Positions 19,072 through 26,700 of a stretch of DNA of 64,000 nucleotides are shown here, piece after piece. A program made the translations under genes and the position numbers. The notes under the pieces were generated by a model. It ran no database searches. It was not told the origin of the DNA and saw only the letters and a list, made by a program, of their open reading frames with translations. Source of the stretch: Psittacicella melopsittaci (GTDB taxonomy: Bacteria; Pseudomonadota; Gammaproteobacteria; Enterobacterales; Psittacicellaceae); the NCBI RefSeq assembly GCF_003585925.1, contig NZ_NRJH01000012.1, positions 37,969-101,968 on the forward strand. Direction: 5' to 3'. Every line of letters begins with the position of its first letter. The stretch's first letter is position 1.

Positions 19072-19146
19072 TACAAAAGGTTACCTTTTTGTAATTTGTT
19101 TAATAAAATCGTAATTTGAAGACGGCGTAACTGCCGTCTTTTTTTA
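19072..19146 (+). ncRNA. Candidate small RNA unit 2 or leader of the aldo-keto reductase
   Basis: A second TATAAT (19060-19065) is followed by a short hairpin AAAAGGT/ACCTTTT (19075-19088) and a terminator AAGACGGC/GCCGTCTT (19119-19140) with seven T. A third TATAAT (19157-19162) then serves the reductase gene. The unit could be a tiny independent transcript or an attenuated leader. Confidence 0.3.
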
Positions 19147-19194
19147 TAAAATCGACTATAATAAAGGTATTACAATCTAACCTTGGAGTTACCC

Positions 19195-20052
19195 ATGCCT
19201 AAAATTAAACTTAACAATGGCGTTGACATGCCATTAGTTGGACTAGGAGTATATAAAATGGATACTCCCGCTGAATGTGAAAAAGCCATTATTACGGCAA
19301 TTGAAGCGGGTTACCGTCATATAGATACTGCTACTTTATATGGTAATGAAAAAGCGGTAGGACGAGCTATTAAAAACTGTGGTATCCCACGTGAAGAACT
19401 CTTTATTACCACAAAACTTTGGGTACATGATGCAACTGAAAGTAAAGCTCCGCAAGCTTTTGCGAGATCTCTTGAAGATCTGGGCTTAGACTATTTAGAT
19501 CTTTACTTATTACACACTCCATTTAATGATATCTATGGAGCATGGCGTGCCTTAGAAAAACTCTATGCTAATGGCGATGTACGAGCAATTGGTGTAAGTA
19601 ACTTTGATCCAGCAACATTACAGAATTTAATTCTGGGCAATCAAGTTACCCCTGCGGTTAACCAAATTGAACTGCATCCATTTTATCAGCAAAACCAGGC
19701 TGTAGCTTTTAACCGCTCACAAGGAGTAGTAACTGAATCTTGGTCATCTTTTGCTCGTGGTAAAAATGATCTCTTTACTAATGAAATCTTAGTAAAAATT
19801 GCTCAAACTCACAATGTAAGCGTAGCTCAAGTGGTATTACGTTGGTTAGTGCAACAAGATATAGTAGTTATCCCTAAATCAGTTACCCCAGAGCGCATTT
19901 ACAGTAACCTTGATGTCTTTAGCTTTAATTTAAGTGCCGAGGAAATGCAACTAATTGCTTCCCTTGACCAAAACCACACTTTATTTAACGATCGCACTGA
20001 TCCGCAGGTAGTAGTTAATACTTTCAATCGTTATCCTGATGAGTGTAAATAA
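19195..20052 (+). CDS. Aldo/keto reductase (2,5-diketogluconate-reductase-like)
   Basis: 285 residues from the ATG at 19195. TTGGAG at 19183-19188 serves as Shine-Dalgarno, so the in-frame TTG there is not the start. It is an NADPH-dependent cytoplasmic reductase of aldehydes or ketones with an (alpha/beta)8 barrel. The catalytic tetrad is visible as Asp44 (GYRHIDTA), Tyr49 (TLYGNE), Lys74 (ITTKLW) and His107 (YLLHTP). Cofactor-site sequences AIGVSNFDP, PAVNQIELHP and VVIPKSVTPERI follow in order. The motif set matches the AKR5 group (DkgA/DkgB, YvgN), but the substrate cannot be determined. The gene has its own TATAAT at 19157-19162 and stands alone, with a terminator at 20110-20139. Confidence 0.9.
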   Translation: MPKIKLNNGVDMPLVGLGVYKMDTPAECEKAIITAIEAGYRHIDTATLYGNEKAVGRAIKNCGIPREELFITTKLWVHDATESKAPQAFARSLEDLGLDYLDLYLLHTPFNDIYGAWRALEKLYANGDVRAIGVSNFDPATLQNLILGNQVTPAVNQIELHPFYQQNQAVAFNRSQGVVTESWSSFARGKNDLFTNEILVKIAQTHNVSVAQVVLRWLVQQDIVVIPKSVTPERIYSNLDVFSFNLSAEEMQLIASLDQNHTLFNDRTDPQVVVNTFNRYPDECK

Positions 20053-20109
20053 AACGCAAATTCTTGCTTTAAGTAAGAGTAAAAAAGCTAAATAAAAAAT
20101 TATTTTGTA

Positions 20110-20139
20110 AAAAAAGAGAGGCCTCGGCTTCTCTTTTTT
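20110..20139 (+). terminator. Terminator of the aldo-keto reductase gene
   Basis: Stem AAAAAGAGA / TCTCTTTTT around a GC-rich loop, ending in a T run, 57 bp after the stop. The following 300 bases (20140-20437) are AT-rich spacer with no recognisable element beyond a possible promoter. Confidence 0.75.
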
Positions 20140-20437
20140 CTTTTTCTATCCGAATCTCTCCCCTCGAGAAAATAGTTGAATTATACTCAACATCCTTTTG
20201 AGTTAGACCTACTTTTTTTCCCTTTTTCTAAGTTCCTATAATAGAGTTAACAACTACTTGTTTTAACAACAAAAATCATTGGCTTAAGCAACAAAATAAT
20301 ATATCTCCAAATAGAATTGCTTATTGCTAATTGCTTAATCTCTTAATCGGTTAATTATTAATTATTTAAATTAGTAAGCAACTAAGATCTTTTTTGCTTT
20401 CATAAAATCACAACTCTATACAGAAACTTAAAAAACT

Positions 20438-20815
20438 ATGAACTTAGATCTCTTCTTACAAATGTATCAACAACTAATTACTGCAATGCTAGAAAAGGAT
20501 ACCTCTACTCTAGCAAGATTACTCACCGCAGATTTTGAGTTAATTCATATGACAGGCTATGTCCAAAGTCGCCAAGAATGGTTTAGTCAAATTCTCAATG
20601 GACAAATGCAATACTTTAGTTTTACTCCAGTAAGCCAAGAATTTAAAATCATTAGCCCTAGCCAAGTTGAGTTCCACAACTTTAGTAAAGTTGATGCACG
20701 CATCTATGGCATGCACAACATCTGGGATTTAAAAACCATCTGGACTTTTACTTTACAAGACTCAGGACAATGGCTAATTAGTCATATGGACGCTACCCCT
20801 TCTTTACGCCGATAG
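20438..20815 (+). CDS. SnoaL/DUF4440-like NTF2-fold protein
   Basis: 125 residues, cytoplasmic, with no signal or membrane segment. The pattern is that of the NTF2-like superfamily: an N-terminal helix pair (LDLFLQMYQQLITAMLEKD, then LARLLTADFELIHMTGYVQSRQEWFSQILNG), followed by beta strands ending WDLKTIWTFTLQDSGQWLISHMDAT. The LLT.DF.LIHM.G...S+.E motif is typical of the lumazine-binding/DUF4440 group, whose members are mostly uncharacterised or polyketide-cyclase-like. ATG start at 20438. A reductase-like gene follows 165 bp downstream on the same strand; a shared role is possible but unsupported. Confidence 0.75.
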   Translation: MNLDLFLQMYQQLITAMLEKDTSTLARLLTADFELIHMTGYVQSRQEWFSQILNGQMQYFSFTPVSQEFKIISPSQVEFHNFSKVDARIYGMHNIWDLKTIWTFTLQDSGQWLISHMDATPSLRR

Positions 20816-20832
20816 TTTTTCTTGGTAGCTAC

Positions 20833-20968
20833 CCAAGCAAAAGTACAAACAACACAAAAAACACAAACACAAAAAAGCAAACAACCCTAGCAAAAGTAAA
20901 AACAACACAAAAAAGCCAAACACCCCAAGAAAAAGTAAAAACAGCACAAAAAACCTAAACACCCCAAG
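20833..20968. repeat. Degenerate C/A-rich tandem repeat (three units)
   Basis: Three imperfect units beginning caaaagtaaaaacaacacaaaa and ending aaacacccca or aaacaaccct, about 38-52 bases each, with almost no G on the plus strand outside the unit starts. They fill the gap between the NTF2-like and NAD(P)-binding genes. Confidence 0.75.
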
Positions 20969-20980
20969 GAATAAACTAAA

Positions 20981-21559
20981 ATGACCAATGTATTACTCCT
21001 CGGAGCTACAGGCTCTTTAGCTCAAGTAGCTATTCCAGAATTTTTACAAATACCTCAAGTTAAATTAACTCTTTTTGCTCGTTCGGCACAGAGACTACCT
21101 GACTATCCACGAAGTAAAAAAATTGCGGGCAATATTTTTGCGGAGGAAACTTTAGTTGAGGCTATGCAAGGACAAGATCTAGTAATCGCTACTTTAAGTG
21201 GCGATCTGCCTGCCATGGCACAAAGTATAGTTAAGGCTATGCACCAAACAGGGGTAAAACGCCTCATCTTTGTTAGCTCTTATGGTATCTATGGCGAAAT
21301 AGCAGGACGCCCTGGGATACCACAAATTCTCCAGCCTTATCGTCAGGCTGCCGATATTATCGAGGCTTCGGGACTTGACTATACCATAGTGCGTCCAGGT
21401 TGGTTTGATAATAGTGCCAATACAAGTTATCAAGTCTTTCTCAAGGGGCAAACTGTGACAGGAAATGATATCTCTCGTAAAGCTCTAGCTCACTTTTTTA
21501 AACAAATAATTCTAACTCCGAACTTATACTCACAAGCTAACTGTGCTTTAGTGAGATAA
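20981..21559 (+). CDS. NAD(P)H-binding atypical short-chain dehydrogenase/NmrA-like protein
   Basis: 192 residues. The N-terminal dinucleotide-binding motif LLLGATGSLAQ (5-15) fits the GxxGxxA/G pattern of atypical SDRs. LTLFARSAQRL supplies an Arg after strand beta-2, which favours NADP(H). VKRLIFVSSYGIYG (about 87-100) and SGLDYTIVRPGWF (about 125-137) are conserved NAD(P)H-binding-family motifs. There is no complete Tyr-x3-Lys catalytic pair, as is common in this group, so it may be a redox-sensing or regulatory protein rather than an enzyme. ATG start with AAGGAA at 20967-20972 as ribosome site. A strong terminator follows at 21568-21597. Confidence 0.82.
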   Translation: MTNVLLLGATGSLAQVAIPEFLQIPQVKLTLFARSAQRLPDYPRSKKIAGNIFAEETLVEAMQGQDLVIATLSGDLPAMAQSIVKAMHQTGVKRLIFVSSYGIYGEIAGRPGIPQILQPYRQAADIIEASGLDYTIVRPGWFDNSANTSYQVFLKGQTVTGNDISRKALAHFFKQIILTPNLYSQANCALVR

Positions 21560-21567
21560 TGTACTTA

Positions 21568-21597
21568 GCTCCCAAATGTTTTTTGGGAGCAATTTTT
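21568..21597 (+). terminator. Terminator of the NAD(P)-binding gene
   Basis: Stem GCTCCCAAA / TTTGGGAGC followed by AATTTTTT, 9 bp after the stop codon. Confidence 0.85.
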
Positions 21598-21729
21598 TAT
21601 AAATTTTTTCTAATTGTTCGCTTTTTTTGGTAAAATTATAAAGAGAAGAGACAACTTGTCTTTTTTCCTGGTTTTACAAAAAATCTCTCTTAATTTAGAG
21701 GTTTTCTATCTTATTTGACCTTAGAAAAT

Positions 21730-23340
21730 ATGATTCCGCAAAATAACGCAAAATTCCCAACAGATCCTGAAAGTGGCAAAAAACGCCCTTTAGAAGAACA
21801 GCAAGAAGAGCAGCAAGAGCAAGCTCAACAAGGGCAAGAGCAACAACGTACTCCGCCACACAATGATACTATTATTATTGAACCACCAAAGTACCGCTTT
21901 CTTGGTTTAATGGTGGTATTAGCATTAGGTCTTTCTGGCTTTGCTGTTTATAAAATGTATGAGCCATCAATTTTTAATACGCAAGATTTAGAAGCTACTA
22001 GCTCTAAATATGTGTCTTTAACTGACTTTAATGCCTTCAAAAACTCTACTCAACAAGATATTGAAATTCTAAAAATTAAATACAATATCTTACAACAACA
22101 GTTTGATTCGCGTTTTAACCAAACGACAACAACTTTTGATCGTACCTTTGGCGGAGCATCAACTAACAACAATAATGCCACCAACACAGGTACTACTAAC
22201 TTTAATAGTAACAATTTAAATCGTGTTCTTGATAACTATGTAACCATCGAGAACCTCAATACCACGATTAACAATTTAAATACTAATCTGCAAACGCAGA
22301 TTACTAATCTTGCTAATCGTGTAAATACGCTCGAACAAAATAACTCTAGCAATAGTGCTGCTCCAGCACCTGCTCCGGCACCAGCTCCTGCTCCTGCCCA
22401 CCCAAGTTTAACTAGCGAGCAAGTACAAAACTTAATTAGCCAGGCTATTAACACCGAGGGCTTTAAAACCTATATTGGGACTTTAATTGCTCAATATGTG
22501 TTACAAAACCCAAGCTTTACGCAAGCTGATCGTGAGCAGTTAACTAGCGATATTGCTAAAAATGTTTCTGAGCAAGTATTAGCTCAAGTTAATAATCGTA
22601 TTACGCAAACGTCACAAAACCTAACACGCCAAATTAATGAACAGTTACCAACTGCCATTAACAATAGCGTGCAACAAGCACAAGAGTCGGCTTTAACGCA
22701 ACTCTATACGCAAGTTAACAGTGTTTTAGTGCACCAAAGCTTATTACAAATCCAAGGGCAAATTAACGCTAATGCTAGCCTAGATACCATTATCACGAAT
22801 TTACGTATTGCCGCAAGCCTAGCTCCAAATGAGCAAGTGCGCAATGCAATTCAAACTGATATTTCGAATCTAGCTAATGGTCGTGCTGATAATGAAACTA
22901 CCCAAGTAGTAAACAACATTATTGGTCAAATTAACCAAGTTGCGAATCTTCCTAACTTAAGTCAAGAACAAATCCAGCAAGTAGCTTCTAACTCAGAAAA
23001 CGAGTCTTCATTTAGTAAAGCAACTAAAGACTTTTTCGCTAAATTTGTTCAAGTACAAAAAGTTGGTCAAGGTTTAGATTTATCGAGCGCTAACCTCAAT
23101 CTCTACTTACAAGAGAACATTAAACTCAACTTACAAAATGCTCTTATAGCTATTGGAGCTAACAACTCTGAAGCTTATCAGCAGAGCCTAGACAATGCTC
23201 TTAATGTTCTAACGCAAGTATATCCGCAAGATAATGAAGCCGTAAAAGCATTAGTAGCGACCCTAACTGAATTAAATAAACATAGAATTTCTTACAATTC
23301 TAGTTATCAACTTGGGGCTTTAACTCTCTTTAATAAATAA
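21730..23340 (+). CDS. hemX: HemX-like inner-membrane protein
   Basis: About 536 residues from the ATG at 21730. An in-frame TTG at 21715 would add five; neither start has a good ribosome site. A Gln/Glu-rich cytoplasmic N-terminus (to about 55) precedes one membrane segment (YRFLGLMVVLALGLSGFAVY). A long periplasmic Asn/Gln-rich, coiled-coil-prone region follows, with an Ala-Pro repeat linker (seven AP pairs, about residue 215), and then a C-terminal domain with LYLQENIKLNLQNALIAIG and YQQSLDNALNVL, matching the C-terminus of enterobacterial HemX. HemX was annotated as a uroporphyrinogen methyltransferase, but its role is unsettled. hemY follows within 30 bp, the usual partner. Much longer than E. 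coli HemX (about 390 residues), mostly through the linker. Confidence 0.82.
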   Translation: MIPQNNAKFPTDPESGKKRPLEEQQEEQQEQAQQGQEQQRTPPHNDTIIIEPPKYRFLGLMVVLALGLSGFAVYKMYEPSIFNTQDLEATSSKYVSLTDFNAFKNSTQQDIEILKIKYNILQQQFDSRFNQTTTTFDRTFGGASTNNNNATNTGTTNFNSNNLNRVLDNYVTIENLNTTINNLNTNLQTQITNLANRVNTLEQNNSSNSAAPAPAPAPAPAPAHPSLTSEQVQNLISQAINTEGFKTYIGTLIAQYVLQNPSFTQADREQLTSDIAKNVSEQVLAQVNNRITQTSQNLTRQINEQLPTAINNSVQQAQESALTQLYTQVNSVLVHQSLLQIQGQINANASLDTIITNLRIAASLAPNEQVRNAIQTDISNLANGRADNETTQVVNNIIGQINQVANLPNLSQEQIQQVASNSENESSFSKATKDFFAKFVQVQKVGQGLDLSSANLNLYLQENIKLNLQNALIAIGANNSEAYQQSLDNALNVLTQVYPQDNEAVKALVATLTELNKHRISYNSSYQLGALTLFNK

Positions 23341-23369
23341 CATTTTTGATTTTTAAGGTTATCCAACGC

Positions 23370-24647
23370 ATGTTTCGTATCTTAATCTGGTGTTTTCTGT
23401 TTGTGGTGATCTTAGCGGCAGCTCCTTTCTTGCTAAGTCACAATGGGCAGGTAATTATATATTTTGGCGAGTATAGCTATACACTCTCGCTCTTGACCTT
23501 TTTAGTAATTTTTCTTGTTGCTTTAGGTGTGCTTGAAGTTCTAGCATGCCTTGCACGTTGGTTATATCATCTGTTCTTTGATTGGTATCTCCAACGTCGT
23601 CAAAGACGTCAAGCTAAAGCCGACCGCTTAGTAGAAAAAGGTCTACGCCAAGCTCTAGTTGGTGATTATCGTCAAGCCCAAAAAACTTTGGCTAAATCAG
23701 CAACTAAAGCAAATTTACCTTTTTACAACCTCAGTCAAACTTTTGATTTGGCAATTCGTAATCGTAATACACGTCTGGCTAAAGACTTACTTATTCGTAT
23801 GCTCGAAAATAGCCAAGGCACAGCCCAAGATCAAAAAATTATTGACCTGAGTAAATTAAAATACTTTGTTGCCACTAAACAATGGCAAAAAGCAAGTAAC
23901 TTTTTGTCACGCATTCGTCTCAATAACTCTACCGAGGAAGTATTATTGCTAGCACGTAATGTTTACTTACATACTAACCAGTATGCTTTACTCGAAGACT
24001 TATTACCGCAATTAGTGCGACAAGAATATTTAGCTCCTGAGCAAGCCCAACAAGATCTGCAATGGGCTTACCATGGCTTTATTCAACGTCAATTAAAAGA
24101 ACAAAATAATAATCCGCAAGCTTTAGTAACCTGGTTCGAAGCGCAAAACCGCGAGCATCGTTCGGATCTTCTTTTCCGCAACCAAATGCTGCAAACGCTT
24201 ATTAAGCTCGAAGCTTATTTACCAGCTATCGACCTAGCTACACAAACCTTGCGTCGTTGTCCTTTAGAGCAAGTTGAAGCTTCTAACTTCTTTGAGCTTG
24301 TAGGACAAATTCCTCATGACAGTCCAGATGACAAACTTTGTCGTGCTTTAGAAAAAGTATTAGGCAAAACGCAACCTGCAACCCAATTTGCTTTAATGTC
24401 GTTGCTTGCTCGCCTTTACTATCGCCAAAATCAATATGAACAAGCTCAAACTTGGATTGATAAGCTCATTAGCGATGACAAAGAACTTTCTCCAGATACT
24501 ATACTTTTAGCTCAAGTGGTGTATCGTAAAAACAACGCCCGAGAAAAACTTCTTGGCCTGACTAACCTTATTGATACGCAATATAATTTATCTGAAACTA
24601 CGGCAAATACTCCTGCCACTGCCTCTGATGAGAATACAGATAAATAA
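23370..24647 (+). CDS. hemY: HemY, haem-biosynthesis-associated TPR membrane protein
   Basis: 425 residues from the ATG at 23370, preceded by AAGG at 23355-23358. A TTG-initiated form from 23346 would lack this spacing. Two N-terminal membrane segments (ILIWCFLFVVILAAAPFLL and LLTFLVIFLVALGVLEVLACL) are followed by the basic loop YLQRRQRRQAKADRLVEKGLRQALVGDYRQAQKTLAKSA, characteristic of HemY, and then TPR-like helical repeats to the end. The family is found in the hemCDXY operon of gammaproteobacteria; its biochemical role is undefined. hemX ends 29 bp upstream, so the two are cotranscribed. hemC and hemD are not adjacent here, unlike in E. coli. A strong terminator follows. Confidence 0.88.
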   Translation: MFRILIWCFLFVVILAAAPFLLSHNGQVIIYFGEYSYTLSLLTFLVIFLVALGVLEVLACLARWLYHLFFDWYLQRRQRRQAKADRLVEKGLRQALVGDYRQAQKTLAKSATKANLPFYNLSQTFDLAIRNRNTRLAKDLLIRMLENSQGTAQDQKIIDLSKLKYFVATKQWQKASNFLSRIRLNNSTEEVLLLARNVYLHTNQYALLEDLLPQLVRQEYLAPEQAQQDLQWAYHGFIQRQLKEQNNNPQALVTWFEAQNREHRSDLLFRNQMLQTLIKLEAYLPAIDLATQTLRRCPLEQVEASNFFELVGQIPHDSPDDKLCRALEKVLGKTQPATQFALMSLLARLYYRQNQYEQAQTWIDKLISDDKELSPDTILLAQVVYRKNNAREKLLGLTNLIDTQYNLSETTANTPATASDENTDK

Positions 24648-24664
24648 TTGGTTAACCTCTTTAC

Positions 24665-24695
24665 GACTCTAAGATTTTTCTTAGAGTCTTTTTTT
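24665..24695 (+). terminator. Terminator of hemX-hemY
   Basis: Perfect stem GACTCTAAG / CTTAGAGTC with seven T, 18 bp after the hemY stop. Confidence 0.9.
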
Positions 24696-24739
24696 GTACT
24701 ATAATATAAAAACCTGTAATTTTTTTTGGCTTGTTTTAT

Positions 24740-26026
24740 ATGTCTAACTTAACTAAAGGAATAATCCTAACTTTATTATCGGTGCTTATGTCGGCACTTA
24801 TGGGATTAATCTTTAAAAGTATTGGCGAACATATTTCCGTTTATGAAAAGGTTTTTGCTCGTGGTTTAGCCTCTTTGCTGATTACTTTGGTAGTGATTTA
24901 CTTTTTACGCCGTAGTGTACGCATCTACAATCGTAAAAACAAGCTCACCATGGAGCAAGCGCAATTGGCACATGTGGCTATGACCACAGCAACTGGGGCA
25001 CCTTCTACTTCCTTAAGTACGGCCGCAACCATAGTTAAAGCCCACAAAGTGATTAAACCAGATCCCGATGGACCAGTTAAGCTTATGGCTACGGGCCTTA
25101 AAGTACCGCATTATTTTGGGGCACTAAGCAACTGGAAAATGCTCTTGGTTCGTGGGCTGACGGGGACTACGGCTATGTTTACCTATATTTACACCTGTAA
25201 TACCCTTAGTCTTGCCGATGCCGATATGATGGTTAAACTTTGTTCGGTGTTTTTAATAATTATTAGTGCTTTTTTCTTACATGAAAAAACCTCTATTACG
25301 CAATTTACGGTAGTAATAGTGTCACTCTTAGGAGCAATTTTTATTATTAAACCTAATTTTAATAATCCAAATTTGCTCTCGTATTTAATTGGCTTAGGGG
25401 GAACTCTAGCTCTAGCCTTAACCTATATTTCCGTACGTAAACTCACCACTACTAATAATGGGGAGCATCCGCTAACTATTGAATGCTGTTTAGCTCTTAC
25501 TATAGTGATAACTACTATTTTGCCAACCTTGTACTATTTCCAAGGCTTTAGCGGGCAAGGGAAGTATTATTTTCTCTTAGTGCTGGCAGCTCTACTCTCG
25601 GTAATTGGGCAGTATACTTTTACTTTTGCATTTAAGTATGCTCCCTCAGTAGAAATTAGTGTCTATGGCTATTCCTCGCTTCTTTGGAATTGCTTATTTG
25701 GTTTTGTCTTCTTTGCTACTATTCCCGATGTTTATTCGGTAATAGGCTATCTGGCCATAGTTGCCTCAGGTATCTATCTGTTCTTCTATAACAAGCGTCG
25801 CTTAAAAGTATTAAGCAGTATCCGCAAAATGTTAAAAGCAGAGGCTCAGGCTCGCAAACGTAAAGAGCAAGAGCAAAAGCAAAAGCAAAAATCTCAAGCT
25901 CAGCAAGAGCCAAAGCACAGTGAGCAAGCTCAACAACAAGAGCATGATACGGCAAAGCTAAACTCTCAAGCTAAAGAGCAAGATACGACACAGCCAAACT
26001 CCCAAGCTCAAGAACAAACTACCTGA
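24740..26026 (+). CDS. EamA/DMT-superfamily transporter
   Basis: 428 residues from the ATG at 24740. About ten membrane helices in two EamA halves, beginning GIILTLLSVLMSALMGLIFK and including ADMMVKLCSVFLIIISAFFLHEKTS and VVIVSLLGAIFIIKPNF, the usual end of the first EamA domain. Unusually, the loop between helices 2 and 3 holds about 65 extra hydrophilic residues (MEQAQLAHVAMTTATGAPST... region), and the C-terminal 70 residues are a Gln/Lys/Glu-rich hydrophilic tail. The family exports small metabolites; substrate unknown. It stands alone between two terminators. An in-frame TTG at 24731 is a less likely start. Confidence 0.85.
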   Translation: MSNLTKGIILTLLSVLMSALMGLIFKSIGEHISVYEKVFARGLASLLITLVVIYFLRRSVRIYNRKNKLTMEQAQLAHVAMTTATGAPSTSLSTAATIVKAHKVIKPDPDGPVKLMATGLKVPHYFGALSNWKMLLVRGLTGTTAMFTYIYTCNTLSLADADMMVKLCSVFLIIISAFFLHEKTSITQFTVVIVSLLGAIFIIKPNFNNPNLLSYLIGLGGTLALALTYISVRKLTTTNNGEHPLTIECCLALTIVITTILPTLYYFQGFSGQGKYYFLLVLAALLSVIGQYTFTFAFKYAPSVEISVYGYSSLLWNCLFGFVFFATIPDVYSVIGYLAIVASGIYLFFYNKRRLKVLSSIRKMLKAEAQARKRKEQEQKQKQKSQAQQEPKHSEQAQQQEHDTAKLNSQAKEQDTTQPNSQAQEQTT

Positions 26027-26070
26027 GCCCAGAGCTCATCTTAATAGCTATCGCCATTTAGGCAAAAATA

Positions 26071-26102
26071 AAAGAGCAACTCGTTTTTGAGTTGCTCTTT
26101 TT
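26071..26102. terminator. Bidirectional terminator between convergent genes
   Basis: Stem AAAGAGCAACTC / GAGTTGCTCTTT with A run on the left and T run on the right. It serves the transporter (plus) and the S24-like gene (minus). Confidence 0.88.
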
Positions 26103-26496
26103 ATTTTCCTTTAATTACGCCAATTGCCTTGCCTAAAAATTTAATTTGCTGAGGCATTAACCTACGCACTGGAGCCTCTACCCCTGGCTTTTGCAGTAAA
26201 AACTCATAGCCTTGACGTTGCACATAAGCTAAAACCTGCTCTTCACGTACTTGCTCAGTAATTTTAAGGTCAAGAGCATAAATCCCCTCACCTTTAAATT
26301 GTCCAATAGTGTCAAGTAAAAGCACGTCGCCAGTTTGGGCTTGTGGAGCTAAATCATTGTCCATTACTTCTAGTAGCAAAGTACTTGTTTTACGATAGTT
26401 CTTTAAATCAACTAGTGCCTCAAAACTCGCATAGTTGTTTAAATCTATTACTTGGCCTGCATCATCTACAAGCAAATTCTCTTTCTTTTCAGTCAT
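26101..26496 (-). CDS. LexA/S24-peptidase-fold protein lacking catalytic serine and DNA-binding domain
   Basis: 131 residues. The stretch LLLEVMDNDLAPQAQTGDVLLLDT (about 40-64) followed by GEGIYALDL, AYVQRQGYEFLL and IKFLGKAIGVIKG fits the C-terminal domain of LexA/phage-repressor S24 proteins (SMEPTI...GDLVLVD...GIYVL...VIGRVVG). In true S24 peptidases a Ser precedes Met of the SMEP motif; here it is Val, so self-cleavage is not expected. No helix-turn-helix region is present. It is a monocistronic minus-strand gene between two plus-strand genes. It may be a remnant of a phage-type repressor or a regulatory binding partner; function unknown. ATG start at 26496. Confidence 0.62.
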   Translation of the reverse strand: MTEKKENLLVDDAGQVIDLNNYASFEALVDLKNYRKTSTLLLEVMDNDLAPQAQTGDVLLLDTIGQFKGEGIYALDLKITEQVREEQVLAYVQRQGYEFLLQKPGVEAPVRRLMPQQIKFLGKAIGVIKGK

Positions 26497-26700
26497 CTAA
26501 TTTCTTGAGTTAGTAATAAGTTGTAAATGCATTTTAACATAAATAAACCCCAGTGCCAATTAAATTACTTAAAGCATGATTTTTGGGGAGTTTTTTGCTA
26601 GGTTTACTAATAAAAATACGCTTTTTTTCTCCTAAACCTAGTATAATAAACTATATCTAACGAACGAATATTATTTTAACGAAAACTGCATTTTTACTCT

